Shown here piece by piece: positions 54,223 to 62,834 of a stretch of 64,000 bases of DNA. The position numbers and the translations under genes are program-made. This stretch comes from Paracoccaceae bacterium (GTDB lineage: Bacteria; Pseudomonadota; Alphaproteobacteria; Rhodobacterales; Rhodobacteraceae), in assembly GCA_028284705.1 (NCBI GenBank), contig JANQRE010000001.1:99605-163604 (forward strand). The letters are read 5' to 3'. Under the pieces are notes generated by a model. It was not told the DNA's origin, made no database searches, and saw only the letters and a program-made list of their open reading frames with translations. Within the stretch, counting starts at the first letter, position 1, and every line of letters begins with the position of its first letter.

Positions 54223-54755
54223 GCGAGGGCTTTGAGGATATGCTGACGGGCGGGCATCCGAACTCGCTGGGGCGGACCATCGAGGTGGTGGACACCGTGC
54301 TGGCCGATCCAGAGCGGATGACGGAACTGTTCGACTGCTACAAAAGCGACGATGAGGTCGTGCGGTTGCGGGTCTCGAACGCGATGCGGCGAGTTCAAGC
54401 CGAGCGGCCCGATCTGGTTGTGCCGCTGGTTGACCGGCTGATCTCAGAGATCGCGCATCTCGATCAGCCCTCGGCGCAATGGACCTTGCCGAAGCTCTTC
54501 GAAGGAGCGGAAGCGGAGATGTCGCCGGATCAGCGGGCGCAGGCGCTAAAGATCGTGAAGCGCAATCTGGCGGAGCATGATGACTGGATCGTGCTGAACA
54601 ACTCGATTGAGTATCTGGCGCGGCTCGCGGCCTCTGACGATGACCTTCGCGCGTGGCTGCTGCCGCACCTGAAGCGCTGCGCCGGGGACAGCCGCAAATC
54701 GGTGGCGAAACGCGCCGCGAAAGCGCTGACGAAGCTGGAGAGGTCGACGCAGTGA
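54219..54755 (+). CDS. HEAT-like repeat protein
   Basis: A 178-residue all-helical protein with repeated helix pairs of HEAT/ARM character (VVRLRVSNAMRRVQAERPDLV, then IAHLDQPSAQWTLPKLF, DWIVLNNSIEYLARLAA, SRKSVAKRAAKALTKL). Repeat proteins of this sort usually bind other proteins or nucleic acid and have no catalytic residues. It is unusual inside a catabolic operon. It overlaps the SDR start-stop by 4 bp and the next gene by 4 bp, so it is expressed with the operon. Function unknown. Confidence 0.7.
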   Translation: MSEGFEDMLTGGHPNSLGRTIEVVDTVLADPERMTELFDCYKSDDEVVRLRVSNAMRRVQAERPDLVVPLVDRLISEIAHLDQPSAQWTLPKLFEGAEAEMSPDQRAQALKIVKRNLAEHDDWIVLNNSIEYLARLAASDDDLRAWLLPHLKRCAGDSRKSVAKRAAKALTKLERSTQ

Positions 54756-55216
54756 CCGACGATCTTTCAGCATATCAAGCCAAATCCGGTCGTCTGGAAC
54801 CTGTCTTCACGATTGAGATTCAGACCTTGCCGGAGGATACGGACCGCATCCTGGACGAAATCCTGAAGGTGCATCCGCTCGGGTATGGGAATTACGGTCG
54901 CAACGCGTCGATTTCGGCTGTGGGTCGCGAAACCGCGCGTCCGAATGCGGGGTCCACGACGGAGAACCACGTGGAGGGGTTTAAGGTCGGCGGGACCGAG
55001 ACCTATCCAATGGTGGAACTGAAAATCTCCATTGAGCGCGACACGGAAGTTCTGGCGAAGGTCATGGACGCGATATTGCACGTACATCACTATGAAGAAC
55101 CCGTGATTTTCGTGCGCGAGGATTGGGTGAGCCGCGCGAATTACAACCCGAAATCTGACAACCCGAACCGATTCTGGAACAACGGGCGCGGCTTGCCGGA
55201 CAATCTGGAGGGATAG
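54752..55216 (+). CDS. PII/CutA-like domain protein of unknown function
   Basis: A 154-residue protein. Segments LPEDTDRILDEILKVHPLGYG and VMDAILHVHHYEEPVIFV resemble the PII-like/NIF3-inserted and CutA folds, in which a His-His-Tyr-Glu-Glu-Pro stretch marks a strand-turn of the ferredoxin-like fold. The C-terminal part (WVSRANYNPKSDNPNRFW) is particular to this protein. The start is a GTG at 54752 overlapping the HEAT-like stop. It may have a regulatory or metal-related role. I do not recognise its precise family. Confidence 0.65.
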   Translation: MTDDLSAYQAKSGRLEPVFTIEIQTLPEDTDRILDEILKVHPLGYGNYGRNASISAVGRETARPNAGSTTENHVEGFKVGGTETYPMVELKISIERDTEVLAKVMDAILHVHHYEEPVIFVREDWVSRANYNPKSDNPNRFWNNGRGLPDNLEG

Positions 55217-55220
55217 GCGC

Positions 55221-56150
55221 ATGAAACCGGTCATCATCACCTGTGCGCCGACGGGCGGCATTCACACACCGACCATGTCGGAGCATCTGCCGATCACGCC
55301 CGCCGAGATCGCAACAGCCTCGATTGAAGCAGCCGAGGCCGGCGCGTCGATCATTCACCTACACGCGCGCGACCCGGAAACTGGGAAACCCGACCCTCGG
55401 TCCGAGACGTTTCAACAGTTCCTGCCCGTGATCAAACAGGCGACCGATGCGGTCATCAATGTCTCGACCGGCGCCGGGCTGGGCATGTCGATGGAGGAAC
55501 GTCTGCGCGCGGCGACAGATGCAGCACCCGAGATGGCCTCGCTCAACATGGGGTCGATGAATTTCGGGATATTCCCGCTGCTCGAAAAATATTCGGAGTG
55601 GAAGTTCGATTGGGAGCCGGAATTCCTCGGCATGACCAAGGACTTCATCTTCCCCAACACGTTCGAGACGATTGAATATGCGCTGGTCAATCTGGACCAG
55701 AAACACGGCACCAAGTTCGAGTTCGAATGCTACGATCTGGGGCATCTCTACAATGTGAAGTGGTTTGTCGATAAGGGCCTGATCAAGCCGCCGTTCTTCA
55801 TTCAGTTTGTACTCGGCATTCTCGGGGGTGCCGGAGCCGAGATCGAGAACCTGCAGCACCTGAACCGGATGGCCGACAAGCTGTTTGGGCCGGAGAATTA
55901 CGAATGGTCGGTTCTGGGCGCCGGGCGGCACCAGATGCCGATGGCGACGCAATCCGCGCTTCTGGGTGGCAATCTGCGGGTCGGGCTGGAGGACAGTCTT
56001 TACATCGGACCGGGCGAGTTGGCGGTCTCAAACGCGCAGCAAGTCGAGAAAGTGCGGGGGATTGTTGAAGCGCTTGGACGCAAAGTGGCGACGCCGGATG
56101 AAGCGCGGGAGCGATTGGCGCTGAAGGGCGGCGACCGGGTGAATTTCTGA
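55221..56150 (+). CDS. BKACE family beta-keto acid cleavage enzyme
   Basis: A 309-residue TIM-barrel zinc enzyme of the BKACE family (DUF849; 3-keto-5-aminohexanoate cleavage enzyme relatives). It has ITCAPTGGIHTPTMS, the metal-binding HLHARDPETG, NVSTGAGLGM, NMGSMNFGIFP and a C-terminal RVGLEDSLYIGPGEL. BKACE enzymes cleave a beta-keto acid using acetyl-CoA to give acetoacetate and a new acyl-CoA. One branch acts on dehydrocarnitine, but the N-terminal motif here differs from that branch as I recall it, so the substrate may be different. The LcdH-like gene downstream could make the keto acid. Confidence 0.88.
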   Translation: MKPVIITCAPTGGIHTPTMSEHLPITPAEIATASIEAAEAGASIIHLHARDPETGKPDPRSETFQQFLPVIKQATDAVINVSTGAGLGMSMEERLRAATDAAPEMASLNMGSMNFGIFPLLEKYSEWKFDWEPEFLGMTKDFIFPNTFETIEYALVNLDQKHGTKFEFECYDLGHLYNVKWFVDKGLIKPPFFIQFVLGILGGAGAEIENLQHLNRMADKLFGPENYEWSVLGAGRHQMPMATQSALLGGNLRVGLEDSLYIGPGELAVSNAQQVEKVRGIVEALGRKVATPDEARERLALKGGDRVNF

Positions 56151-56857
56151 TGAGCGGCGAGATTGTCTGGGCCGATCTGTCGATGTTCGACCCGGTGCAG
56201 GATTTTTATGTCAAAATCTTTGACTGGGATTTCGTCAGCCCCATACGCGACATGGCATTCTATGATGATGTGGCGATTGCAGGGTTCTCCTTCATGCCGG
56301 AGAAGTTTCGTGCGCTGAACCTGCCGAGCTTTTGGATGAGTTACATCGCGGTGCCCTCGGTGGTGGATTGTGTCGCGACAGCGAAGACGCTTGGCGCGAA
56401 GGTCGAGCTGCATGACACCGAGAAAGACATGGCCCTGATCCGGGACCCGCTGGGTGCAGGGTTTTCGGTCTGCGGACCCAATCTTGGTCCGTCCCCGATG
56501 GCTCCCGGGCACGGGCGGAGGCGGGGGCACGCCTTGCATGTGTCCGATCTGTTAGTGGTTGCGCCGTTCTACACGGCCTTGTTCGACTGGACATTCGAAG
56601 ACGGCGCGTTTCGCAACGACAAAGGCTGGTTCGTGGCCAAAGCCTTTGAGGAAAGCGATGCGCAGCGCGGCGGTTATGAGTACTGGAGCGTGGCCTTTGG
56701 CGTGCGCGACGTCGCCATGGCAACGAGGATTATCGAAGCGAATGGTGGCGCGATTGCGGGCCCGTGCAACTCCGGCGCGGGCGCTTTATCGGCGACCGAC
56801 CCGAACGGCGCCGCCTTTGTCATTCAGCCAGAAGGAGCAGACTGGAATGCAGACTAA
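56150..56857 (+). CDS. VOC family protein with two glyoxalase-fold halves
   Basis: The 235-residue protein has two vicinal-oxygen-chelate halves: FDPVQDFYVKIFDWDFVSP (about residues 10-28) with FRALNLPSFWMSYIAVPS, and VVAPFYTALFDWTFEDG (about 137-153) with YEYWSVAFGVRDVAMATR. Each ends with the usual GxxFxxxP-like strand (GAGFSVCGPN, GAAFVIQPEG). VOC proteins include glyoxalases, dioxygenases and binding proteins. The role here is unknown. It shares one base with BKACE and overlaps the aldehyde dehydrogenase gene by 11 bp. Confidence 0.8.
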   Translation: MSGEIVWADLSMFDPVQDFYVKIFDWDFVSPIRDMAFYDDVAIAGFSFMPEKFRALNLPSFWMSYIAVPSVVDCVATAKTLGAKVELHDTEKDMALIRDPLGAGFSVCGPNLGPSPMAPGHGRRRGHALHVSDLLVVAPFYTALFDWTFEDGAFRNDKGWFVAKAFEESDAQRGGYEYWSVAFGVRDVAMATRIIEANGGAIAGPCNSGAGALSATDPNGAAFVIQPEGADWNAD

Positions 56858-58265
56858 GATGCTGATCAATGGGGAACTCGTCGCCGGCGATGGCGAGAAA
56901 CTTTCGGTCGTAAACCCCTCGGATGGCGGTGAGATCGCGCAGGTGGCCGAAGCGAGCCAAGAACAATTGGGCGCGGCAACGGCGGCGGCGAGTGAGGCGT
57001 TCGAGACGTTTTCCCGGACGACGCCGGGGGAACGGGCGGCGCTGCTCTTGGCCGTGGCGGATGCGATTGAGACCAATCAGGACGAATTGGCGGAGCTCGA
57101 GAGCCTCGATGTTGGTAAACCCTGGCCCTCGGCCCGGGACGATGAGATGCCACTGACCATCGACACATATCGCTTCATGGCGGGCGCCGCGCGGACGATG
57201 TCGGGCTCGGCGACAGGTGAATATGTCGAAGGCCACACCTCGATGATCCGTAAAGATCCTGTTGGGCCAGTGGCCTCGATTGCGCCGTGGAACTACCCGC
57301 TGATGATGGCGGCCTGGAAGATCGCCGCGCCAATTGCGGCGGGGTGTACAATGGTGCTGAAACCGTCGGAGATCACGCCCTTGTCGACCCTGCGACTGGC
57401 TGAGATTTTAAACGATATCCTGCCCAAAGGCGTCTTCAACGTGGTGCATGGGCGGGGTGCCTCGATTGGCGATACGTTGATCAACGATCCGAAGATGGAA
57501 GCCATCTCGATCACCGGCTCTCCGGCGACCGGCATGGCGGCCATGCGGGCCGCGTCGCAGCAGATCCGCCATGTGCATCTGGAACTGGGCGGCAAGGCCC
57601 CGGTGATCGTCTTTGACGATGCCGATGTGGACGCAGTGGCGGAGACCATCCGTTATGGCTCTTTCTTCAACGCCGGCCAAGACTGCGCGCAGCCGACGCG
57701 GGTGATGGTGCAAGCCGGTCTATACGACAAGCTTGTCGCTGCGGTGTCCGATCAGGTTGGCCAGATCAAGATCGGTGCGCCGAGGGCCGAGGGCGCGGAA
57801 ATGGGCCCGATTGTCAGCGAAGTGCAGCGCGAGCGCGTGGCGGGTTTTGTGGAACGCGCCCGCGCCGCCGCGGAGATCACCGTGGGCGGTGCACAAGGCG
57901 CGGGCGACGGGTTCTTCTATCAGCCGACCGTGGTGGCGAATGTCGACAATGACGCGGAGATCGCGACATCGGAAGTGTTCGGCCCGGTGGTGACCTTGTC
58001 GCGGTTCACGGATGCGGAAGAGGCTCTGAAACTGGCAAACGCGTCGCATTACGGGCTGGCGTCGTCCGTCTGGACGAAGGACCTCTCGACCGGAATGCAG
58101 ATGACTTCGCGCCTGCGCTACGGGATGACCTGGGTGAACACCCACGGGATGCCGACCGCAGAGATGCCCTGGGCGGCGATGAAAGGCTCGGGCACGGGGT
58201 CTGACATGTCGGTCTACGCGCTCGACGCCTACACAAGCGTTCGCCACGTGATGATCGCGCATTAG
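56847..58265 (+). CDS. Aldehyde dehydrogenase (betaine aldehyde/aminobutyraldehyde type)
   Basis: A 472-residue NAD(P)-dependent aldehyde dehydrogenase. It has the cofactor-binding IAPWNYPLMMAAWK, the general base E246 in HLELGGKAP and the catalytic C280 in FNAGQDCAQPTR. The closest recognisable relatives are 4-aminobutyraldehyde and betaine aldehyde dehydrogenases. In this operon it probably oxidises a quaternary-amine-derived aldehyde, but that is inference. AAGGAG is 10 nt upstream of the ATG at 56847, and a long frame upstream is only the overlapped VOC gene. Confidence 0.92.
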   Translation: MQTKMLINGELVAGDGEKLSVVNPSDGGEIAQVAEASQEQLGAATAAASEAFETFSRTTPGERAALLLAVADAIETNQDELAELESLDVGKPWPSARDDEMPLTIDTYRFMAGAARTMSGSATGEYVEGHTSMIRKDPVGPVASIAPWNYPLMMAAWKIAAPIAAGCTMVLKPSEITPLSTLRLAEILNDILPKGVFNVVHGRGASIGDTLINDPKMEAISITGSPATGMAAMRAASQQIRHVHLELGGKAPVIVFDDADVDAVAETIRYGSFFNAGQDCAQPTRVMVQAGLYDKLVAAVSDQVGQIKIGAPRAEGAEMGPIVSEVQRERVAGFVERARAAAEITVGGAQGAGDGFFYQPTVVANVDNDAEIATSEVFGPVVTLSRFTDAEEALKLANASHYGLASSVWTKDLSTGMQMTSRLRYGMTWVNTHGMPTAEMPWAAMKGSGTGSDMSVYALDAYTSVRHVMIAH

Positions 58266-58269
58266 ATCC

Positions 58270-59013
58270 ATGGGCAGGCTTGCGGGAAAAAGCGCATTTG
58301 TGACCGGCGGCGGGCGCGGCATCGGGCTTGCCATTGTGAAGGCGTTTCTCGCCGAGGGGGCCAATGTCTCCGCCAGCGGGCGCGGCGAACGGCCCGACGA
58401 TGTGGATGATCCCGTCTCCTGGTTCCAGGTGGATGTCACGGATGCTGAGGCGATGAATGACACCGGGGCGTTCTGTAAGGGAATGGACATTCTGGTGAAC
58501 AACGCTGGCGTGCAGATCGAAAAGACCATCACCGACACCACCGATGCCGATTGGGACCATGTGATGGGCACCAATGCGCGCGGCGTTTTCAATGCCTGTC
58601 GTGCGTTCATTCCGCATATGGCGACGGGCGGATCGATCATCAATATCGGCTCGATCTCGGGCCATGTCGCTGACCCGCAAATGGCGCTCTACAACGCGTC
58701 CAAGGCCTTTGTGCACGGGCTGACGCGCTCCATCGCCGTAGATCACGGGCCGGACATTCGCTGCAACGCGATCTGCCCGGGCTGGATCGAGACCGGCATG
58801 CTGGAGGCGGGCTTCGATCTGGCCGAAGACCCGACGCGCGCCAAGGCCGACGCACTGGCCCGGCATGCGACACGGCGCTTCGGCAGGCCTGAGGATATCG
58901 CTGCGATGGCGGTGTGGCTGGCCTCTGACGAGGCAGGCTTTGCGACGGGACAACTCTTCACGGTGGATGGCGGCATGACCGCGGCCTCCCCGATAAATCC
59001 AGGATTGATGTGA
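58270..59013 (+). CDS. SDR family oxidoreductase (operon gene 9)
   Basis: A 247-residue SDR distinct from the first one. It has VTGGGRGIGLAIV (cofactor), NNAG, IINIGSISGH (Ser) and the catalytic LYNASKAFVHGLTRS (Tyr-x3-Lys). It starts 4 bp after the ALDH stop and shares its last base with the next start. The two SDRs in one operon suggest separate oxidation steps. Its substrate is unknown. Confidence 0.88.
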   Translation: MGRLAGKSAFVTGGGRGIGLAIVKAFLAEGANVSASGRGERPDDVDDPVSWFQVDVTDAEAMNDTGAFCKGMDILVNNAGVQIEKTITDTTDADWDHVMGTNARGVFNACRAFIPHMATGGSIINIGSISGHVADPQMALYNASKAFVHGLTRSIAVDHGPDIRCNAICPGWIETGMLEAGFDLAEDPTRAKADALARHATRRFGRPEDIAAMAVWLASDEAGFATGQLFTVDGGMTAASPINPGLM

Positions 59014-59933
59014 TGGAAAATACCGCGATTGTCGGCGCCGGGGTGATCGGCGCAAGCTGGGCGTCCTTGTTCCTTGCGGCAGGCAAGAACGTGGCTGTTT
59101 ATGACCAGTCGGATACGGTTGAGGCGGATGTGACCGCCTATGTCGAAACGGCCTGGCCGGTGCTGGAGAAAATCGGCCTGGTCGAAGAGGGTCGGCGCGG
59201 GGCGCTGAGCTTTCATGAGACCCATGCGGAGGCCGTTGCAGAGGCAGATTTCATTCAGGAAAGCGTGCCGGAACGGCTGGAGATCAAACACAGCGTCTAT
59301 GCAGAGATCGAAGAGGCACTGAAACCGGAGGCCATCGTGTCGACCTCTGCCTCAGGGCTCTTGGTGCGCGATATGCAGGAGGGCTGGAAGGACCCCTCAC
59401 GCTTCATTCTGGGCCATCCGTTCAACCCGCCCCACCTGATCCCGCTGGTGGAACTCCTTGGCAATGACAAGACCGCCGATGGCGTTCTGGAGGCGGCAGA
59501 AGCCTTCTATGAGAGCGTCGGCAAGGTCACCATCCGCGTGCAGAAAGAGGTCGCAGGCCATGTCTCGAACCGCTTGCAGGCCGCGCTTTGGCGCGAGGCG
59601 ATCCATCTGGTGGAAAGCGGCGTCGTCAGTGTCGCGGATGTGGACAAGGCCGTCTGGGCGGGCCCGGGTCTCAGGTGGGCCGCGATGGGTCCGAACCTGA
59701 TCTGGCATCTCGCAGCCGGCCCGGGCGGTTTGGAGGAATACTGCAACCGCTATCGCGACAGCTTCCACCGCTGGTGGGACGATCTCGGCGATCCTCGTCT
59801 GACACCCGAAGTGGCCAAACGGCTCGCAGAGGGGGCTAAGCAGGAGGCCGAGGGCAGATTATTGAGCGAGCTCGAAGCCCTGCGCGATGACCTCATCACC
59901 GGATATCTGCAGAGCGAACGCGGCAAGCGCTAA
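59013..59933 (+). CDS. L-carnitine dehydrogenase-like 3-hydroxyacyl dehydrogenase
   Basis: The 306-residue protein is of the 3-hydroxyacyl-CoA dehydrogenase NAD-binding superfamily: AIVGAGVIGASWASLFLAAGK at the N-terminus, the DFIQESVPERLEIK segment, GHPFNPPHLIPLVEL with the catalytic His, and the C-terminal helical half (VAGHVSNRLQAALWREAIHLV). This layout matches L-carnitine dehydrogenase (LcdH/CdhA) and L-gulonate dehydrogenases. LcdH oxidises carnitine to 3-dehydrocarnitine, the substrate of some BKACE enzymes, one of which is encoded in this operon. It is the last gene of the operon. Confidence 0.85.
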   Translation: MENTAIVGAGVIGASWASLFLAAGKNVAVYDQSDTVEADVTAYVETAWPVLEKIGLVEEGRRGALSFHETHAEAVAEADFIQESVPERLEIKHSVYAEIEEALKPEAIVSTSASGLLVRDMQEGWKDPSRFILGHPFNPPHLIPLVELLGNDKTADGVLEAAEAFYESVGKVTIRVQKEVAGHVSNRLQAALWREAIHLVESGVVSVADVDKAVWAGPGLRWAAMGPNLIWHLAAGPGGLEEYCNRYRDSFHRWWDDLGDPRLTPEVAKRLAEGAKQEAEGRLLSELEALRDDLITGYLQSERGKR

Positions 59934-59935
59934 AG

Positions 59936-59957
59936 AAAAAACCGCCCTGTGGGCGGC
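59936..59957 (-). terminator. Rho-independent terminator after tRNA-fMet, possibly bidirectional
   Basis: The minus strand reads CCGCCC-ACA-GGGCGG (59956-59942) then TTTTTT (59941-59936), just past the tRNA 3' end. On the plus strand the same hairpin is followed by only a weak T-run, so it may also help end the catabolic operon. Confidence 0.85.
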
Positions 59958-59967
59958 TTCTTTATGT

Positions 59968-60044
<77 letters not shown>

Positions 60045-60109
60045 CCAATTGCGAGCCCTGTTCCTACGCCCCTCTTTCTGAGTCTTCAAGGGGGTCACAG
60101 GGGAAATTG

Positions 60110-61090
60110 TCACATTTTCTTAATGGTCTCGGCGATCATCGAAATCATCTCGAACATGACCGCAGCTGCCCCCATGGCAGTGATGTTATTGGGGCTGTCT
60201 TTGGTGGGCATTAGGCAGACCACATCGCCGCCGACGATGTTGAGACCCCGCACGGAATGCAGCAACTCCACCGCTTCATCCATGCTGAACCCGGTCACGC
60301 CGGGCTCAATATTCGAGACCGCCGGCGCGACCGTGGGATCAAGGCAATCGAGATCAAACGTGATGTAGACCGGGCGGTCCTTCAGCACCTCGCGGGCCTG
60401 CGCGATTACATCTGCTGCACCCCGTTTGCGATATTCTTTCATCGTCACGACATTGTAGCCATAGTCATAGCTCGGCTGCAGCCAATCGAGCGTGCGGGGA
60501 TGGCCGCGCAACCCGATCTGCATCGACGTTGTCGGATCGACCTGCCCCTGATCGGCAAGATAAGCGCCCCAATGGGCGGCCGATTTCTTGGCGCCAAGGA
60601 AGTGATCGACCTTGGTGAAGACATCCGTGTGCGCGTCGAGATGGAGAAAACTCACCGGCCGGCCATCTGTCAGGGCGGAGTTGGCGATGCCTTGCACGAT
60701 ACCTCCGGTGATGGAGTGATCGCCGCCGATGGAGACCGGGCGCGCCTGCGCTTTTCCTATTTTCTGATAAAAATCAGTGATTTGCTGGATGCAGTCTTCA
60801 TTGTCGTTGGCGCGTGGCAGCGGCACGTCGCCGATATCGGCAATCTTCGCGCTGCTCCAGGGGTCGATCTGAAACTCCCCATGCACGCGCCTCTGCAATG
60901 CCGAGACATGTCTAACGGCACGCGGCCCAAGATGTTGGTCGCGCTCGGTCGTGCCGTTTCCAGTCGAATGTGGAACGCCGACCAGCACGATGTCCTGATC
61001 TGAGAGTGCTTCATAGGGCGTTCGAAACAGCGTCGGGATGCCCCACCAATAGAGGTTCTCCATCATCGAGCGGTCATGTTCTTCGGCCAT
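60110..61090 (-). CDS. speB: Agmatinase/ureohydrolase family enzyme
   Basis: A 326-residue manganese-dependent ureohydrolase. It has SIGGDHSITGG, the DAHTDVF-type LHLDAHTDV and the TFDLDCLDPTVAPAVSN motif with the metal-binding Asp residues. Agmatinase converts agmatine to putrescine and urea; closely related guanidinobutyrase and other guanidino hydrolases share these motifs. The substrate specificity is therefore an inference. It lies between tRNA-fMet and small genes on the same strand. Confidence 0.85.
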   Translation of the reverse strand: MAEEHDRSMMENLYWWGIPTLFRTPYEALSDQDIVLVGVPHSTGNGTTERDQHLGPRAVRHVSALQRRVHGEFQIDPWSSAKIADIGDVPLPRANDNEDCIQQITDFYQKIGKAQARPVSIGGDHSITGGIVQGIANSALTDGRPVSFLHLDAHTDVFTKVDHFLGAKKSAAHWGAYLADQGQVDPTTSMQIGLRGHPRTLDWLQPSYDYGYNVVTMKEYRKRGAADVIAQAREVLKDRPVYITFDLDCLDPTVAPAVSNIEPGVTGFSMDEAVELLHSVRGLNIVGGDVVCLMPTKDSPNNITAMGAAAVMFEMISMIAETIKKM

Positions 61091-61122
61091 GTCGGTCCTC
61101 TCGATTAGGATTGGCGTGCTGA

Positions 61123-61539
61123 TCAGGCGTATTGCGGGATCGGCTGTCTGTCCGGCGCCACAAACGCGGCTCGCGCCGCCTCCGAGAACAGCGTTTCCTT
61201 GCGGTAATGGGTCAGCATGATCTCGGTGTCGAGCAGCCGGTCGTCGCTGGCGAGAAACGCATTAAAGGATGTGGCCTCCGGCGTGCGCATCATGAAATGT
61301 TTAACCGCTTGGATCCAAGCCGTGGTCAGGGTTTCGTGGTATTTGCCGGGCGGAACACCGTTGGCGCGGAGATAGGTCTGCAAGGCCCGGCGTATCCGCG
61401 CGCAGGCCGTCTCGACATTGCTTTCGCATAGGTAGACGAAAGCGAGGCGGAGATGCGCGCGATGGGTGAACTCTGCAGGCGGAACGCGAGCGGCTTCGAA
61501 ATCGCCCTTGAAGCGGATATCGGCTGTTGATGGTGTCAT
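61123..61539 (-). CDS. Hypothetical helical protein
   Basis: A 138-residue predicted helical protein. It has the conserved-looking FTHRAHLRLAFVYLCE, YHETLTTAWIQAVKHFM, and a DTEIMLTHYRKETLFSEAAR segment, suggesting a conserved alphaproteobacterial family, but I do not recognise it. The ATG at 61539 follows GGAGAGAGG, a good ribosome site; the extended frame to 61665 lacks one. It is 32 bp upstream of the ureohydrolase gene and may be cotranscribed with it. Confidence 0.7.
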   Translation of the reverse strand: MTPSTADIRFKGDFEAARVPPAEFTHRAHLRLAFVYLCESNVETACARIRRALQTYLRANGVPPGKYHETLTTAWIQAVKHFMMRTPEATSFNAFLASDDRLLDTEIMLTHYRKETLFSEAARAAFVAPDRQPIPQYA

Positions 61540-61561
61540 CCTCTCTCTCCCGCTTGCCACG

Positions 61562-62095
61562 CTACTGCAACCTAACTCCTTGAGAAACTTCAATATATCT
61601 CCAGGCATCCTGCGCCTCGGCTTCCCGGCGTTCCTGGTTGGCGGCGATGGCTCCAAAGACGACACCCGCCACGATATTCGGCTGATCGAAGATCATGTTG
61701 CCGGACTCGTTGGATTCAATCAGCGTCGGTTGCTTCTGGATCGCCCCGGACAAGGCACCACTGGCGCAGTTGATGGTAAGCGGGCTCGGGCGGCCTCTGA
61801 CGACAGGAAGCGTGATCGGCGTCGGCGTGGTGAAATTCACCGCAATCTCCGCGGACTCCGCGGTGCACCGGCTGCCAGGCAGAGCCTTGTCCCAAGAGAT
61901 CGCACCGCGCCGTTGAGGTGTGCTCGCCACGATGGTCACGGTCTCCACCCCCAAAATCCGGCTCTGATCAAATCCCGGTTTCACAATGAACCCGGCAGCC
62001 GATCCGGGAGGTGCTTTCTGCTGAACGGGTTCATCCGGTGTGCAGGCCAACAGCCCCGCCGTCGCTGCGGCGCAAATCATGATTTTTTTGAACAT
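61562..62095 (-). CDS. Hypothetical lipoprotein
   Basis: A 177-residue predicted lipoprotein. The signal peptide has the lipobox LLAC (ATAGLLACTPDEP), followed by a mostly beta-rich domain with two further Cys (SRCTAES, INCASG) that could form a disulfide. The ATG at 62095 has AAGGGGGG just upstream, and the longer frame adds no plausible signal. Function unknown. It is divergent from a universal stress protein gene. Confidence 0.75.
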   Translation of the reverse strand: MFKKIMICAAATAGLLACTPDEPVQQKAPPGSAAGFIVKPGFDQSRILGVETVTIVASTPQRRGAISWDKALPGSRCTAESAEIAVNFTTPTPITLPVVRGRPSPLTINCASGALSGAIQKQPTLIESNESGNMIFDQPNIVAGVVFGAIAANQERREAEAQDAWRYIEVSQGVRLQ

Positions 62096-62319
62096 CAATC
62101 CCCCCTTAGTTACCGGAAGATAATCTGGTTTTTGCAATGTAATCAAAGGATTTCCGGACCTTCCGCCACGGATCAGGCGAAGCACTGCGGCGAGCCCAAG
62201 GCTCTGCTCCCCCACCTCGGGCCGCAGAACTCTGTAACAGTCGCATAGGGTCGGGTTGATGCAGCGCAATGCCAAACTTGAGCGCTCTGATACAATTGGG
62301 ACCAAAAGAGGAGGTAGAC

Positions 62320-62733
62320 ATGTTTTCAAAAATCATGGTCCCGGTGGACCTCAAACACACAGAGCAAATGGAGAAGTCATTGGCCTTGGCGGCGGAGCTT
62401 GCCAGAAATCACGGTTCCGAAGTGCATATCGTTGGCGTGACAATGTCATCCCCGACAGAAATCGCCCGCACGCCTGAGGAGTTCAGCAAAAAGCTTGCAG
62501 AATTTGCGGCGGAAAGCTCAAATGCGTTTGGCGTGCCGTTCGAACCTCATGTCGAGACCAGTCACGACCTGCGCATCGATCTCGACGAGGTGCTGGAGCG
62601 CACCGCGGAGGAGATTGGTGCTGATCTCATCGTTATGGCAAGCCATGTTCCAGGTTTTGCGGATCATGTTTTCGCATCAAACGCTGGATACCTGGCATCT
62701 CATGCCAGCATGTCCGTTTTTGTGGTGCGGTAG
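62320..62733 (+). CDS. Universal stress protein (UspA family)
   Basis: A 137-residue UspA-type protein. It starts MFSKIMVPVDLKH (strand 1 with the ATP-binding region), followed by ADLIVMASHVPGFADHVFASNAGYLASHASMSVFVVR, in which the usual G-x2-G-x9-G-S/T of ATP-binding members is not intact. It is thus perhaps a non-ATP-binding form. AGGAGG lies 8 nt before the ATG. It is divergent from the lipoprotein gene. Confidence 0.85.
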   Translation: MFSKIMVPVDLKHTEQMEKSLALAAELARNHGSEVHIVGVTMSSPTEIARTPEEFSKKLAEFAAESSNAFGVPFEPHVETSHDLRIDLDEVLERTAEEIGADLIVMASHVPGFADHVFASNAGYLASHASMSVFVVR

Positions 62734-62834
62734 CTGCTGGGGCTCACGGACAGCATTTCGCAGGCAAACGCCTTTCGGGGCCAAGTCTTCTCGACCCGAC
62801 TTCACTCGAAAACAGATCGTCCCCTACGCTTGCA

